Numbered from the stretch's first letter, positions 9,399-18,957 are shown. The stretch is 64,000 nucleotides of DNA from Cellulomonas endophytica (GCF_004123805.1 NZ_RWJX01000007.1:28808-92807), one strand, 5' to 3'. Numbers and translations are program-made. Notes: generated by a model from the letters alone, not told the origin.

Positions 9399-10757
9399 TC
9401 AGGGGGCCGCGGGGCGCGGGACCGCCTCGACGCGGGCACGGGTGCCGTCGGCGAAGGGGTCGGGCGGGGACGTCGCCTCCGGCGCGGTCGTGCCGACGGC
9501 GGCCGCGACGCGGGCGCGCCGGTCCTGCACCTCGGGCACGGGCAGGGTCGGCGTCCCGGCGGTGAGGTCGGCGAGGGCGTGGACGCGGTGGCCGCCGTGC
9601 CGGTCGACGGTGACGCCCGTCCAGGTCACCCCGACGACCCGGGGCGGTCCCGCGGGCGTCCCGGTGGCCGGGTCCGCGCCCGTCGCGCGCACCGTCGCGG
9701 TGAGCAGGAGGCCCGACGAGGTCTCGGGCACGCAGCACTCCGCGTCCTGGTTGGACACGAGGTTGCCCAGGCCGTACGCCACCCACATGCCCGTGCCGTC
9801 GACGCCGCCGGGGAGCCTCTCCACGGGCTGCGGGACGTGCGCGTGGTGGCCCAGGACGAGGTCGACGACGCCCGAGCCCGCCAGCTCCCGGGCCGCGGCC
9901 CGCTGCTCGGGGGCCGGCTCCGTCCGGTACTCGACGCAGCAGTGGAGGCTGACCACGACGAGGTCCGCCCCGCCGGCACGGGCCGCACCGGCCGCCGCGA
10001 CGAGCGCGGGCACGTCGATGCGGTCGACGGACCACGGGGCGGCCACCGGCATCCCGTTCGTCCCGTACGTGGCCGCCAGGTGCGCCACGGTGATCGTCCG
10101 CCCGGCGTCCTCGACCCGGTAGAGCTGCGGCAGCGCCGCCTCCGCCGCGGAGCGGGCCGTCCCGACGTGGCCCAGGCCCGCCGCGTCCAGCGCGTCGAGC
10201 GTCGCGGTGACCCCGGCGGCGCCGCGGTCGACGGCGTGGTTCGAGGCGGTCGAGCACCCGTCCCACCCGGCCTGCGCGAGGTCGCCGACGAGCGCGGCCG
10301 GCGCACCGAAGAGCGGGTACCCGGTCGGGGCGACCCCGGGCGGTGCGACCGGCACCTCGAGGTGGCAGAGCGCGAGGTCCGCGCCGCGCACCCAGGGGTC
10401 GAGCGGTGCCAGCAGGGGCGAGAAGTCGACGGTGCCGTCCGGGGCGGTGGCCGACGCGAGGACGGGCTCGTGCGGCAGCACGTCCCCGGCGGCCACGATC
10501 GTGACGGTGGCGTCCGGCTCGGGGACCGGCTCCGGCGCCGGGGCGGGGGCCGGGGTCGGGGCCGTCGCGGAGGGCGTGGCACCGGGGGAGCCGGTGCCGT
10601 CCACGGTGCCGCTGCCGCCGCCCGACGGTGCACCCGGGGTCGCCACGTCGGCGGCGCCGGCGGTGCGGAGGGCGAGGACCGCCACCGCCACGACGAGGAC
10701 CACGAGGACGGCGAGCAGGCCGACGACCACGCCGGCGCGGCGCGGACGAGGGACCAT
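9399..10757 (-). CDS. CapA-family (poly-gamma-glutamate synthesis-type) secreted or membrane-anchored protein
   Basis: 452 residues. A basic N-terminus and one hydrophobic helix (about residues 8-31) form a signal anchor. An Ala/Pro/Gly/Glu-rich stalk (about 35-85) follows, then a CapA domain of the metallophosphatase-like fold. Visible motifs are AAGDVLPHE, LCHLEVPV, STASNHAVDRG, VVSLHCCVEYR, VLGHHAHVPQPVE and YGLGNLVSNQ. These supply the His/Asp/Asn positions typical of PF09587. The family includes B. anthracis CapA, but most actinobacterial members have no proven role. A capsule or cell-wall glutamate role is therefore only a family-level inference. TACCGT lies 6 bases before ATG 10757 with no Shine-Dalgarno, so it is probably leaderless. 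It stands alone on the minus strand. Confidence 0.85.
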   Translation of the reverse strand: MVPRPRRAGVVVGLLAVLVVLVVAVAVLALRTAGAADVATPGAPSGGGSGTVDGTGSPGATPSATAPTPAPAPAPEPVPEPDATVTIVAAGDVLPHEPVLASATAPDGTVDFSPLLAPLDPWVRGADLALCHLEVPVAPPGVAPTGYPLFGAPAALVGDLAQAGWDGCSTASNHAVDRGAAGVTATLDALDAAGLGHVGTARSAAEAALPQLYRVEDAGRTITVAHLAATYGTNGMPVAAPWSVDRIDVPALVAAAGAARAGGADLVVVSLHCCVEYRTEPAPEQRAAARELAGSGVVDLVLGHHAHVPQPVERLPGGVDGTGMWVAYGLGNLVSNQDAECCVPETSSGLLLTATVRATGADPATGTPAGPPRVVGVTWTGVTVDRHGGHRVHALADLTAGTPTLPVPEVQDRRARVAAAVGTTAPEATSPPDPFADGTRARVEAVPRPAAP

Positions 10758-10867
10758 GGCGGGACGGTACCGGGGCGGGCGGCTGCGCCGGTCCGCGCGG
10801 CCCCAGCGCGTCGCGACCGCCCGGCCGAGCGCGTCGGGGCCCGGGAGGCCGGTCCGGGCGTCGCCGT

Positions 10868-10880
10868 TAGGCTGGGGCCG
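10868..10880 (+). promoter_or_regulatory. Leaderless-type -10 box of pgsA
   Basis: TAGGCT (10868-10873) lies 6 bases before GTG 10880. No Shine-Dalgarno is visible. Confidence 0.5.
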
Positions 10881-11518
10881 TGCCCGCCGCCCCGTCCCCG
10901 TGGACGGCCGCGAACGTCGTCACGATGCTGCGGATCCTGCTCGTGCCGGCCTTCGCCGCCGCCCTCGTCGTCGACGGCGGGCGGGACGGGGTGTGGCGCT
11001 GGGCCGCGCTGGGCGTCTTCGTCCTCGCCGCCGCGACGGACCGCGTGGACGGCTGGCTCGCGCGGCGCTCGGACTCGGTCACCGACCTCGGCAAGCTCCT
11101 GGACCCCATCGCGGACAAGCTCCTCATGGGCGCCGCTCTCGTGCTCCTCTCGTGGCAGGGCGAGCTGTGGTGGTGGGTGACGGCGGTGGTCCTCGTCCGC
11201 GAGCTCGGCATCACGCTCCTGCGGCTGGCGCTGCTGCGCATGGTGGTCCTGCCCGCGTCCCGCGGCGGCAAGGCGAAGACCGTGCTGCAGACCGTCGCCC
11301 TCGGCCTGTACCTGCTGCCGCTGGACCGGCTCCCCGCGCTCGTGGGCGTGGTGGCGGCCGTCGTCATGGCGGCGGCCCTGCTGGTCACGGTCCTCACGGG
11401 GCTCGACTACGTCCGGACCGCCCTGCGCGTGCGGGCGCAGGACCGGCGTGCGCGGGCGGACGGCCGGCCGGCCGCCGGTCCCGTCCCCGGCGCCGCCGGG
11501 CCGGGCGCCCCGCGGTGA
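10880..11518 (+). CDS. pgsA: CDP-alcohol phosphatidyltransferase, probable phosphatidylglycerophosphate synthase
   Basis: Membrane enzyme that joins CDP-diacylglycerol to glycerol-3-phosphate on the way to phosphatidylglycerol and cardiolipin. 212 residues with about five hydrophobic helices. The complete signature D-x2-DG-x2-AR-x8-G-x3-D-x3-D is present in DRVDGWLARRSDSVTDLGKL (partly shown) followed by LDPIADK, giving all the metal-binding aspartates. The C-terminus is an Arg/Ala/Gly/Pro-rich cytosolic tail. The start is supported by the -10 box at leaderless spacing. The stop overlaps the cinA start by GTGA, so the two are translationally coupled. The pgsA-cinA-clgR order is standard in actinobacteria; substrate choice within the family is inferred from that position. 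Confidence 0.92.
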   Translation: MPAAPSPWTAANVVTMLRILLVPAFAAALVVDGGRDGVWRWAALGVFVLAAATDRVDGWLARRSDSVTDLGKLLDPIADKLLMGAALVLLSWQGELWWWVTAVVLVRELGITLLRLALLRMVVLPASRGGKAKTVLQTVALGLYLLPLDRLPALVGVVAAVVMAAALLVTVLTGLDYVRTALRVRAQDRRARADGRPAAGPVPGAAGPGAPR

Positions 11519-12039
11519 CGGGGGCGGGTCCCGCGGCGACCGACGCGACCGCCCGTCGCCTCCTGCAGGCGCTGGAGGAGCGGGGCCTGACGGTGGCCGC
11601 GGCCGAGTCGCTCACGGGTGGGCTCGTCGTCGCGGCGCTCGTCGCCGTGCCCGGGGCCTCGACGGTCCTGCGCGGCGGCGTCGTCGCGTACGCGACCGAC
11701 CTCAAGGCCCGCCTGCTCGGCGTCGACGCGCGCCTGCTCGACGAGCGCGGCCCGGTCGACCCCGACGTCGCCCGCGCCATGGCCGAGGGCGTCCGGGACC
11801 GGCTCCGCGCCGACGTCGGCCTCGCGACGACCGGGGTGGCCGGACCCGGCCCGCAGGACGGGCACCCGGCGGGCGAGGTGCACGTCGCGGTGGCGCTCCC
11901 CGGGCGCACGGAGGTCGCCTCCCACCGTCTGGCCGGGGAGCGGCCGGAGGTCCGGGACGCGACGGTGGGGGCGGTGCTGGAGCTCGCCGTGCGGCTCGTC
12001 GCGCCGGACGGCGGCCGGGGCCTGCCCGGTCCGGCCTGA
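11515..12039 (+). CDS. cinA: CinA-family nicotinamide-nucleotide amidohydrolase
   Basis: 174 residues made only of the CinA C-terminal domain (PF02464), the part that deamidates NMN in pyridine-nucleotide salvage. The molybdopterin-like N-terminal half found in longer CinA proteins is absent, as in E. coli PncC/YgaD. Motifs: AAAESLTGGLV (active-site Ser/Thr region), GGVVAYATDLKARLLGV and ATTGVAGPGPQDGHPAGEVHV (partly shown, the conserved TGxAGP loop). Start GTG 11515 shares four bases with the pgsA stop, which fixes the start and implies coupling. In several bacteria cinA is linked to recA expression; here recA is 7.5 kb downstream and separately controlled. Confidence 0.93.
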   Translation: MTGAGPAATDATARRLLQALEERGLTVAAAESLTGGLVVAALVAVPGASTVLRGGVVAYATDLKARLLGVDARLLDERGPVDPDVARAMAEGVRDRLRADVGLATTGVAGPGPQDGHPAGEVHVAVALPGRTEVASHRLAGERPEVRDATVGAVLELAVRLVAPDGGRGLPGPA

Positions 12040-12413
12040 GGCCGGGCTGAGGTGCGGCCGTCTACCGGCTGCGGAGCGGCCGCCGGGGGAACACCGTCGT
12101 CGGGAGGGGCGTTAGGCCGCTCGTGATGGTGACGAAGCTGCCGATGGAACGGTCCGGCGCGTACCACAGGGCACCGGGGTACGGTGGGTCCTCCACCGCT
12201 CCCGTCGCCGCGGGCCGCGGTCCGGCGGCCCGACCGGCCGACGGACGGGGCCCGACAGGACGCGGACCGGTGGTGCGCACGGCAGCGGTGCAGGTGACAG
12301 GACGTCGGTCAGGGCGTGGTGGGGCAGGGCAGGCGGTCGGCGACCGGTCGGTCGTGACCCGCGACCCCGGTCGGACCTCGGACGAGGATCGTGGCACGAG
12401 AGGGGGAGCCCAG
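12040..12413. other. 374-bp gap between cinA and clgR
   Basis: No separate gene is supported. A frame continuous with clgR opens at GTG 12123/ATG 12126 behind TTAGGC, but its residues are low-complexity and family members start near 12414. An inverted repeat CGTACC/GGTACG with a 12-base spacer lies around 12160. The stretch probably holds the clgR promoter and a 5' leader. Confidence 0.5.
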
Positions 12414-12755
12414 ATGGTCGTACTGCGTCGAGAGATCGGTGACGTGCTGCGCGATGCGCGGCAGCGGCAGGGGCGGACCCTGCGTGAGGTGTCGTCGGCG
12501 GCCCGGGTGTCCCTGGGCTACCTGAGCGAGGTGGAGCGCGGCCAGAAGGAGGCCTCGTCGGAGCTGCTGCAGAGCATCTGCGCGGCGCTGTCGGTGCCCA
12601 TGTCGATCGTGCTCCGCGAGGTCAGCGACCGCATCGCGGTGGCCGAGGGGCTGTTCGTGCCCGACACGGTGCCCGCCGACCTCGAGGTCCGCGTGGGGCG
12701 CACGCCGGACGACGACTGGGACCGTCCCCGGTCGGAGCTCGCACCCGTCGGCTGA
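12414..12755 (+). CDS. clgR: ClgR-like Xre-family transcriptional regulator
   Basis: 113 residues. A lambda-repressor-type helix-turn-helix fills residues 5-60, with [20 protein letters not shown] as the recognition region (cut to 20) and [19 protein letters not shown] after it. The tail is acidic. ClgR activates clpP, clpC and related proteolysis genes in Corynebacterium, Mycobacterium and Streptomyces and is itself degraded by Clp; the pgsA-cinA-clgR position supports that identity. ATG 12414 has AGGGGGAG 5 bases upstream. An in-frame upstream start near 12123 would add about 97 low-complexity residues and is not favoured. No clear ClgR operator was found by eye in the 374-bp leader, so autoregulation is only assumed. 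A strong hairpin follows. Confidence 0.88.
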   Translation: MVVLRREIGDVLRDARQRQGRTLREVSSAARVSLGYLSEVERGQKEASSELLQSICAALSVPMSIVLREVSDRIAVAEGLFVPDTVPADLEVRVGRTPDDDWDRPRSELAPVG

Positions 12756-12812
12756 GAGCCGCACGGACGGCAGGACCCTGCGGTCCGCGGGCGGCGCCGC
12801 CGCGGACCACCG

Positions 12813-12850
12813 GACGAGCCCGTCACCCCGCCGGGGGTGGCGGGCTCGTC
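12813..12850. terminator. Bidirectional terminator between clgR and nei
   Basis: A 16-pair stem with a single mismatch: GACGAGCCCG/CGGGCTCGTC outside and CACCCC/GGGGTG inside. A second inverted repeat with a bulge (GGTCCGCGG...CCGCGGACC) lies just before it at 12782-12808. It separates convergent genes. Confidence 0.75.
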
Positions 12851-12930
12851 GCTGTCCAGGGTGCCGGCGCGGCGGCCGGGTGCGGGGCCGGTCGCGGCGG
12901 CGCCTGCCTGCTGCGGCGGGGCCGGCCGGG

Positions 12931-13836
12931 TCAGCGGGTCGTCCGAGCCCAGCGGTGGACCGTCGGGGGAGCCGCCCGGCCCTCGGGGTCGGCCTGGCAG
13001 CGCGGGCACCAGGTGACGGGGCGCGCGGTGGGCATGACGCCCGCCGAACCCTCCAGCAGCGGCGTCCGGCACCGGGTGCACGGCGCACCGGCGCGGGCGT
13101 GGACCCGTCCGGGCCCGTCCCCGGTGACCACGGAGCGGCGCATCTGCAGCCGTGCGACCCGCAGGACCGCCTCCGGCTCCGGCACGTCGCGAGCCGGCGT
13201 CCACGGCCACACGCGGCGCGCGAAGAGCGACTCGGCCATGTAGACGGTGCCCAGCCCCGCGACGACCGTCTGGTCGAGGAGCACCTCGGCGACGGGCCGG
13301 CGTCCCTGGGCCTCCCACCGTCGCAGGGCCTCCGCCAGGCCCGGGCCGTCCCAGCGGCGTGCCCCGGGGGCGTCGATGCCGAGCCCTGGCCAGGTGACCC
13401 GGGGGAGCGCCGCGGTGGGCTCCTCGGGCTCGGGCAGGAAGTCGTCGTCCAGCACGTCGGGGCCGAGGTGCCCGACGAGGCCTCCCTCGTCCGCCGTGGG
13501 CACGACGTCGAGCATGCCGAGGAGCAGGCCCAGCGCCGTCCAGCCGGCGCCCGCCACGACGGCGCGGACCCGGGGCGAGCGGCCCGCCGCCTCGGGCGAG
13601 CCGGTGCGCACGATCCGCCACGAGCCGTCCATGCGCAGGTGCGTGTGGAGGGTGCGGCCGTCGGAGAAGCGGGTGAGCAGGTGCTTGCCGTAGGGCCGGG
13701 TGCCGACGACCGTCGCGCCCGTGAACGTCGCGGTCGCCGCCGACGGCCACCGCAGGTCCGTGCGGACCACCCCCTGGCCCGCGAGGGCGAGGTCGAGCCG
13801 CTGCCCCGTCCGTCGCAGGACGTCACCCTCGGGCAC
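12931..13836 (-). CDS. nei: Fpg/Nei-family DNA glycosylase/AP lyase (Nei2-like)
   Basis: Base-excision repair enzyme that removes oxidised bases and cuts the abasic site. 301 residues. It starts MPEGD, giving the catalytic Pro2 (Schiff base) and Glu3. Lys51 in RPYGKHLL is the DNA-phosphate lysine. The helix-two-turns-helix is at LLDQTVVAGLGTVYMAESLF, and a C-terminal zinc finger uses Cys253, Cys256, Cys277 and Cys280. Start GTG 13836 follows from the invariant Pro2. It begins 18 bases after the Lhr helicase stop on the same strand. The lhr-nei2 neighbourhood also occurs in mycobacteria, suggesting a shared repair job. Which oxidised base it prefers cannot be read from the sequence. Confidence 0.92.
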   Translation of the reverse strand: MPEGDVLRRTGQRLDLALAGQGVVRTDLRWPSAATATFTGATVVGTRPYGKHLLTRFSDGRTLHTHLRMDGSWRIVRTGSPEAAGRSPRVRAVVAGAGWTALGLLLGMLDVVPTADEGGLVGHLGPDVLDDDFLPEPEEPTAALPRVTWPGLGIDAPGARRWDGPGLAEALRRWEAQGRRPVAEVLLDQTVVAGLGTVYMAESLFARRVWPWTPARDVPEPEAVLRVARLQMRRSVVTGDGPGRVHARAGAPCTRCRTPLLEGSAGVMPTARPVTWCPRCQADPEGRAAPPTVHRWARTTR

Positions 13837-13854
13837 GTCGCCCCCGCACGGCGG

Positions 13855-16800
13855 TCACGACTGCCCCCGGATCGAGAGGCCGCGCGGGGTGGCCAGGAAC
13901 CCGGCGGCGAGGAACGCCTCGCCGATCGCGGACCGCAGCACCTCGCCCGCCAGCACCTCCGCTCCGTCCGCCCGCGCCACCGTCAGCCGCCCGGTGCCGC
14001 GCGTCCGGATCGCCGCCACGAGCGCCTGGGCGGCCAGCAGGAGGACCGGGGCCTCGTCCGTGAACGACAGGACCGTCCTGCCGCCGCGCTCGAGGTACAG
14101 GACCAGGGCGCCGTCGACGAGGACGACGAGCGCGCCCGCCTTGCGCCCGGGCCGGTGCCGACCGGTCGCGGCGGGGTCCTCGCGCCCCTCGGGCGGGTCC
14201 GGCCACGCCAGCGCGGCGCCGTAGGGGTTCGCCGGGTCGGTGGCGGCGAGCACCACGGGGTAGGTCCCGCCTTCCTCGCCCGTGCCCTCCGCGCCCGTGG
14301 GTGGCAGCTGCCAGGGCAGCGCCGGCCCCTCCGACCGCCGCTCCGCCGCGAGCGTGAGCCGCTCCCGGCTGCGGGTGACGGTCTCCGCATCCGTCCGCAG
14401 CCGGTCGACGGCACCGGGCAGCGCGAACTGGGAGCCGCCGAGCCCCTCGACGAAGTACCCACGGCGCACCTGCCCGCCCGCCTCGAGCGCGACGAGCACG
14501 CGGTACACGTCCGCGAAGCGGCCGCCGATGCCCTCGGCGGGGGCGACCGCCCGGGTGAGCACGCCGTGGCGGTCGAGGAGCTGGGCCGCCAGCGCGTGGG
14601 CGCGCACGGTCGGGTCGGGCTCGCGCCCGGGGAGCACGGACCAGCGGCCCCCTGCCGCCCCGGCCGCCAGCGCGGCCGCGAGGGCGGCCGTGCCTCCGGG
14701 CGTGTCGTCGTGGACCGGGCCCTCCGCGGACGCCCGGGCGGCACCGTCGGCCGCTGCCGCGTGCCCCGGGGGCTCGGCCCCCGCCGCACGGGGCAGCGGC
14801 ATCCCGCCGAGCCGTCCGACGGTGCGCAGGCCCAGTCGGGGCCGCAGCGCGCGGCTGCGCGGCGGCGCCTGCCGGGTGCGGTGCGCGGTGGAGCCCGTGC
14901 CGAGCCAGGCGCGCAGCGGGGCGAGGCTGTCGTTCGTCACGCGGCCGGCCCAGACGAGGTCCCAGAGGGCGGTCGCCAGCCGGCCCGACGGCACGGGTCC
15001 GCCGTCCTCGAGCAGGGTGGCCACCCGGCTGCCCAGCGCCGACAGGAACCAGGCGCCGCCGCCCTCGAGCGCCGCGAGCGCCGCGGTGTGCAGCGGGGTG
15101 GGTGCGAAGGCCTCGTCGACGGGTGGCAGGGTGAGGTCGGCGACGGCGGCAGGGTGCAGGGCGACGAGCCCGTCGTGCCCGCTCAGCGTGCCGTGCCCGG
15201 ACCAGACGACCTCGCCGGCCGCGATGAGCTCGTCGAGCATCGCGGGGACGTAGTCCGCGACCCGGGCGGGCAGGACGTGCGTCTCGAGGGCCGAGGCCGG
15301 CACGACCGCGCCGGCGAGCTGCTCGACGACGCGGGCCACCCCGTCGACCCCGCGGTGGGTCGCGGCGCCCGCGGAGCGCCCCGGGCCCACCGTGGGTCGC
15401 ACGCCGTGCCAGCGGGGCAGGAAGACGCCGAGCGCGGCGGGCTCGACGGGCTCGACCTGCGCGCGCAGCACGGCGAGGCTGCGGCGGCGCAGCGTGCGCA
15501 GCACCTCGGCGTCGCAGTACTCGTCGCCCGTGCCGCCCAGCACCTCGGGGCGCAGACGCCCCTGCACGAGGACGCGCGAGGACTCCAGACGGCGCAGCAC
15601 GTCCGTCACGACGGCGACGCCCAGCCCGAACCGGGACGCGACCGCCTGGGCCGGGAAAGGGCCGTGGGTGCGCGCGTACCGCCGGACGAGGTCGCCGAGG
15701 GGGTCGGGCAGGACCTCGGTGAACACCTCCGGGACCCCGACGGGGAGGGCGACCCCCAGCGCGTCGCGCAGGCGGCCCGCGTCCTCGACGGCCGCCCACT
15801 GGGCCGCGTCCTCGGCGGGCACGCCGCCGAGGCGGACGGACAGGGCACGCCGGGAGCGCTCGAGCTCGGCGAGCCAGCCCGGGACGGCCTCGGCGTGCTC
15901 GGCCTCCGTGCGTGCCCGGACGCCGGCGAGGGTGAGGGGCCCGTGGCGGCGCAGGACGTCCGCGACGCCCTCCATCGAGCGCGCGCGCCGGTCGGGCGCC
16001 GTGCCCGCCAGCTCCGCCTCCGTCCGCTCGACCGCCGAGGGGTCGAGCAGGTCGGCGAGCTGCGACTCCCCGCCCTGGCCGAGCAGCTCCGCGAGCAGGG
16101 TCGGGTCCAGGGTGAGGGCGGCCGCCCGGCGCTCGGCCAGGGGGGCGTCCCCGTCGTAGAGGAACTGCGCGGTGTAGCCGAACAGCAGGGACTGCGCGAA
16201 CGGCGACGGGTGCGGGGTGGTGACCTCGACGACCCGGATGCGGCGCGCCGCGACGTCCCGCATGAGCTCGGCCAGCGCGGCGGTGTCGAAGTCGTCCTGC
16301 AGGCACTCGCGCACGGCCTCGAGCAGGATCGGGAACTCGGGGTACTGGGCCGCCACCTGGAGCAGCTGGGCGGAGCGCTGGCGCTGCTGCCACAGGGGCT
16401 GGCGGCGGTCGGGCCGGCGCCGCGGCAGGAGCAGAGCACGGCTGGCGGCCTCGCGGAAGCGCGCGCCGAACATCGCCGAGCCTCCGAGCTCGGAGCGGAC
16501 GAGGTCGAGCACCTCCTCCGGCTCGACCAGCAGGTCCGCCACCGTGATGCCCGGCCCGTCGCCGCCGGAGCCGTCGGAGTCGGGGTCCCAGGCGTCGGTG
16601 TCGAGCACGTCGGGCAGCCGCAGGACGATGCCGTCGTCGCTGTGCAGCGCGGCCGCGTCGACCCCGAAGCGCTCCCGCAGCCGCGCGCCGATCACCAGCG
16701 CCCAGGGCGCGTGGACGCGGGCGCCGTAGGGGGAGTGCAGCACCACGCGCCAGTCGCCCAGCTCGTCGCGGAACCGCTCGAGGACGAGGGTCCGGTCCGT

Positions 16801-18957
16801 CGGCACCTGGCCGGTCGCCTCCGCCTGCTCGCGCACGTAGGTCAGGAGGTTGTCCGCGGCCCACGCGTCGAGGCCCGCCCCCTCCACCTGCGTGCGCGCC
16901 TCGGCGTCCGGCTTGCCGACGAGCTCGCGCACCCAGCCGCCCATGGCGCGGCCGAGCTCCGCCGGGCGGCCGGGGGAGTCGCCCTTCCAGAAGGGCAGGC
17001 GCCCGGGCACCCCGGGGGCCGGGACGACGAGCACCCGGTCGGGGGTGATGTCCTCGATGCGCCAGGTGCTGGAGCCGAGCGTGAAGGTGTCGCCGACGCG
17101 CGACTCGTAGACCATCTCCTCGTCGAGCTCCCCGACGCGCCGCCCGCCGCGCTGGCGCCCCACGCCGCCGCGCTCGGCGTCGACGGGGACGTCGGAGGTC
17201 GTCGAGCCCGCAGCGAGGAAGACGCCGAACAGGCCGCGGTCGGGGATCGTCCCGCCGCTGGTGACCGCCAGGCGCAGGGCCCCCGGCCGCGCGGTGAGCA
17301 CGTCCGTGACGCGGTCCCACACGAGCCGGGGCCGCAGCTCCGCGAACTCCTCGCTCGGGTAGCGGCCGGCGAGCATGTCGAGGACCGCGCGCAGGGTGGC
17401 CTCGCCCAGGCCCACGTACGGCGCCGACCGGCGCACGACGCGGGCGAGGTCGGGCACGGACCAGTCGTCGACCGCGACCATCGCGACGACCTGCTGCGCG
17501 AGCACGTCGAGCGGGTTGGCGGGGACGGCGAGCGACTCCAGCTCGCCCCGGCGCATCCGCTCGGCCGTCACGGCCGCCGGCACGAGCTCGCCGCGGAAGG
17601 TCGGGAACACGACGCCGTGCGAGACGGCTCCCACCTGGTGCCCGGCACGCCCGACGCGCTGGAGGCCGCTCGCGACCGACGGGGGCGCCCCCACCTGCAC
17701 CACGAGGTCGATGGCCCCCATGTCGATGCCGAGCTCGAGCGAGCTCGTCGCGACGACCGCCGGCAGCCGGCCGGCCTTGAGCTCCGACTCCGTCCGCGTG
17801 CGCTCCGCCCGGCTCATGGAGCCGTGGTGGGCGCGCGCGAGGACCGTCGCGGCGTCGCGCGTGTCGACGCCGGCCGCCGCCCCGGACTGCGCCGGCACCG
17901 CGGCGGGCTGCACGGTGCCCGGGTCGGGCACGTCCACGCCCTGCCGCTCCGCCCAGACCTCGTTGACCCGGGCGGTCAGCCGCTCCGCGCCCCGGCGCGA
18001 GTTCGTGAAGACGAGGGTGGAGCGGTGCTCGGCCACGAGGTCGACGACGCGCTCCTCCACGTGCGGCCACACGGACGGCCGGGGCGTCGTCCCGCCGCCC
18101 TGCCCCGTGAGGTCGAGCTCGCCGGCCGGCACGGAGCCCTCGGGCTGCGGCCGGTCGTGCGCCGGCCCGGCGGACCCCAGGTCGCCGAGGTCCGGCACGG
18201 GCACGACGACGTCGACCTCGATGGTCTTCGTCGAGGGCGGCTGCACGACGCGCACGCGGCGGCCCCCCTCCTCGGGAGGACGGGCGCCCCCGAGGAACGC
18301 GGCCACCGCGTCGACCGGGCGCACCGTGGCCGAGAGCCCCACGCGCTGGGCCGGCCCGGGCCCGCCCGGGACCTCCAGCAGCGCGTCGAGGCGCTCGAGC
18401 GAGAGGGCCAGGTGCGCGCCGCGCTTCGTCCCCGCGACGGCGTGGATCTCGTCGACGATCACCGTGCGCACCCCGGACAGGCCCGCCCGGGCCGCCGAGG
18501 TGAGCACGAGGTAGAGGGACTCCGGCGTGGTGATGAGGACGTCCGGGGGCGTCGTGGCGAACGCCCGCCGCTCCTGCGGCGGCGTGTCCCCGGTGCGGAT
18601 CCCGACCGTCACGTCGGGCAGCGTGCGCCCCAGCCGCTGCGCCGCCTGGCGGATCCCGACGAGCGGCGAGCGCAGGTTGCGCTCCACGTCCGTGGCGAGG
18701 GCCTTCAGGGGGGAGACGTACACGACGCGGCACCGGCGCACGGCCTCCTCCGCCGGCGGCCCCGTGAGCAGGCCGTCGAGGGCCCAGAGGAACGCGGCGA
18801 GCGTCTTGCCCGAGCCCGTGGGCGCCACGACGAGCGCGTGCTCGCCGCCGGCGACCGCCTCCCACGCCCCCGTCTGCGCGGCCGTGGGCGCGGCGAACGC
18901 GCCCGTGAACCACGCCCGGGTGGGCTCGGAGAAGCGGTCGGTCACCACGCCGGTCAT
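13855..18957 (-). CDS. lhr: Lhr-type large ATP-dependent DNA helicase
   Basis: A 1700-residue superfamily-2 helicase, the long Lhr form (about 1500 residues in mycobacteria). Walker A APTGSGKT is at residues 45-52, the DEIH box VIVDEIHAV near 165, motif III GLSATVRP, then TNSRRGAERL, HHGSMSR, ATSSLELGIDMG and LQRVGRAGH (motif VI). The C-terminal half is the large Lhr-CTD needed for the ring-shaped DNA-binding assembly. Lhr is a damage-linked 3'-to-5' translocase. ATG 18957 is used; an in-frame GTG at 18978, 10 bases after GAGGGG, is almost as likely and adds 7 residues. It is transcribed away from DUF3046 and toward nei, which it very likely co-expresses. Confidence 0.93.
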   Translation of the reverse strand: MTGVVTDRFSEPTRAWFTGAFAAPTAAQTGAWEAVAGGEHALVVAPTGSGKTLAAFLWALDGLLTGPPAEEAVRRCRVVYVSPLKALATDVERNLRSPLVGIRQAAQRLGRTLPDVTVGIRTGDTPPQERRAFATTPPDVLITTPESLYLVLTSAARAGLSGVRTVIVDEIHAVAGTKRGAHLALSLERLDALLEVPGGPGPAQRVGLSATVRPVDAVAAFLGGARPPEEGGRRVRVVQPPSTKTIEVDVVVPVPDLGDLGSAGPAHDRPQPEGSVPAGELDLTGQGGGTTPRPSVWPHVEERVVDLVAEHRSTLVFTNSRRGAERLTARVNEVWAERQGVDVPDPGTVQPAAVPAQSGAAAGVDTRDAATVLARAHHGSMSRAERTRTESELKAGRLPAVVATSSLELGIDMGAIDLVVQVGAPPSVASGLQRVGRAGHQVGAVSHGVVFPTFRGELVPAAVTAERMRRGELESLAVPANPLDVLAQQVVAMVAVDDWSVPDLARVVRRSAPYVGLGEATLRAVLDMLAGRYPSEEFAELRPRLVWDRVTDVLTARPGALRLAVTSGGTIPDRGLFGVFLAAGSTTSDVPVDAERGGVGRQRGGRRVGELDEEMVYESRVGDTFTLGSSTWRIEDITPDRVLVVPAPGVPGRLPFWKGDSPGRPAELGRAMGGWVRELVGKPDAEARTQVEGAGLDAWAADNLLTYVREQAEATGQVPTDRTLVLERFRDELGDWRVVLHSPYGARVHAPWALVIGARLRERFGVDAAALHSDDGIVLRLPDVLDTDAWDPDSDGSGGDGPGITVADLLVEPEEVLDLVRSELGGSAMFGARFREAASRALLLPRRRPDRRQPLWQQRQRSAQLLQVAAQYPEFPILLEAVRECLQDDFDTAALAELMRDVAARRIRVVEVTTPHPSPFAQSLLFGYTAQFLYDGDAPLAERRAAALTLDPTLLAELLGQGGESQLADLLDPSAVERTEAELAGTAPDRRARSMEGVADVLRRHGPLTLAGVRARTEAEHAEAVPGWLAELERSRRALSVRLGGVPAEDAAQWAAVEDAGRLRDALGVALPVGVPEVFTEVLPDPLGDLVRRYARTHGPFPAQAVASRFGLGVAVVTDVLRRLESSRVLVQGRLRPEVLGGTGDEYCDAEVLRTLRRRSLAVLRAQVEPVEPAALGVFLPRWHGVRPTVGPGRSAGAATHRGVDGVARVVEQLAGAVVPASALETHVLPARVADYVPAMLDELIAAGEVVWSGHGTLSGHDGLVALHPAAVADLTLPPVDEAFAPTPLHTAALAALEGGGAWFLSALGSRVATLLEDGGPVPSGRLATALWDLVWAGRVTNDSLAPLRAWLGTGSTAHRTRQAPPRSRALRPRLGLRTVGRLGGMPLPRAAGAEPPGHAAAADGAARASAEGPVHDDTPGGTAALAAALAAGAAGGRWSVLPGREPDPTVRAHALAAQLLDRHGVLTRAVAPAEGIGGRFADVYRVLVALEAGGQVRRGYFVEGLGGSQFALPGAVDRLRTDAETVTRSRERLTLAAERRSEGPALPWQLPPTGAEGTGEEGGTYPVVLAATDPANPYGAALAWPDPPEGREDPAATGRHRPGRKAGALVVLVDGALVLYLERGGRTVLSFTDEAPVLLLAAQALVAAIRTRGTGRLTVARADGAEVLAGEVLRSAIGEAFLAAGFLATPRGLSIRGQS

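Noticed and set aside
13823..18913. Very long open frames opposite or out of phase with lhr and other genes
   Set aside because: They are Arg/Ala/Pro/Gly-rich shadows caused by high GC; the conserved motifs lie in the called frames.
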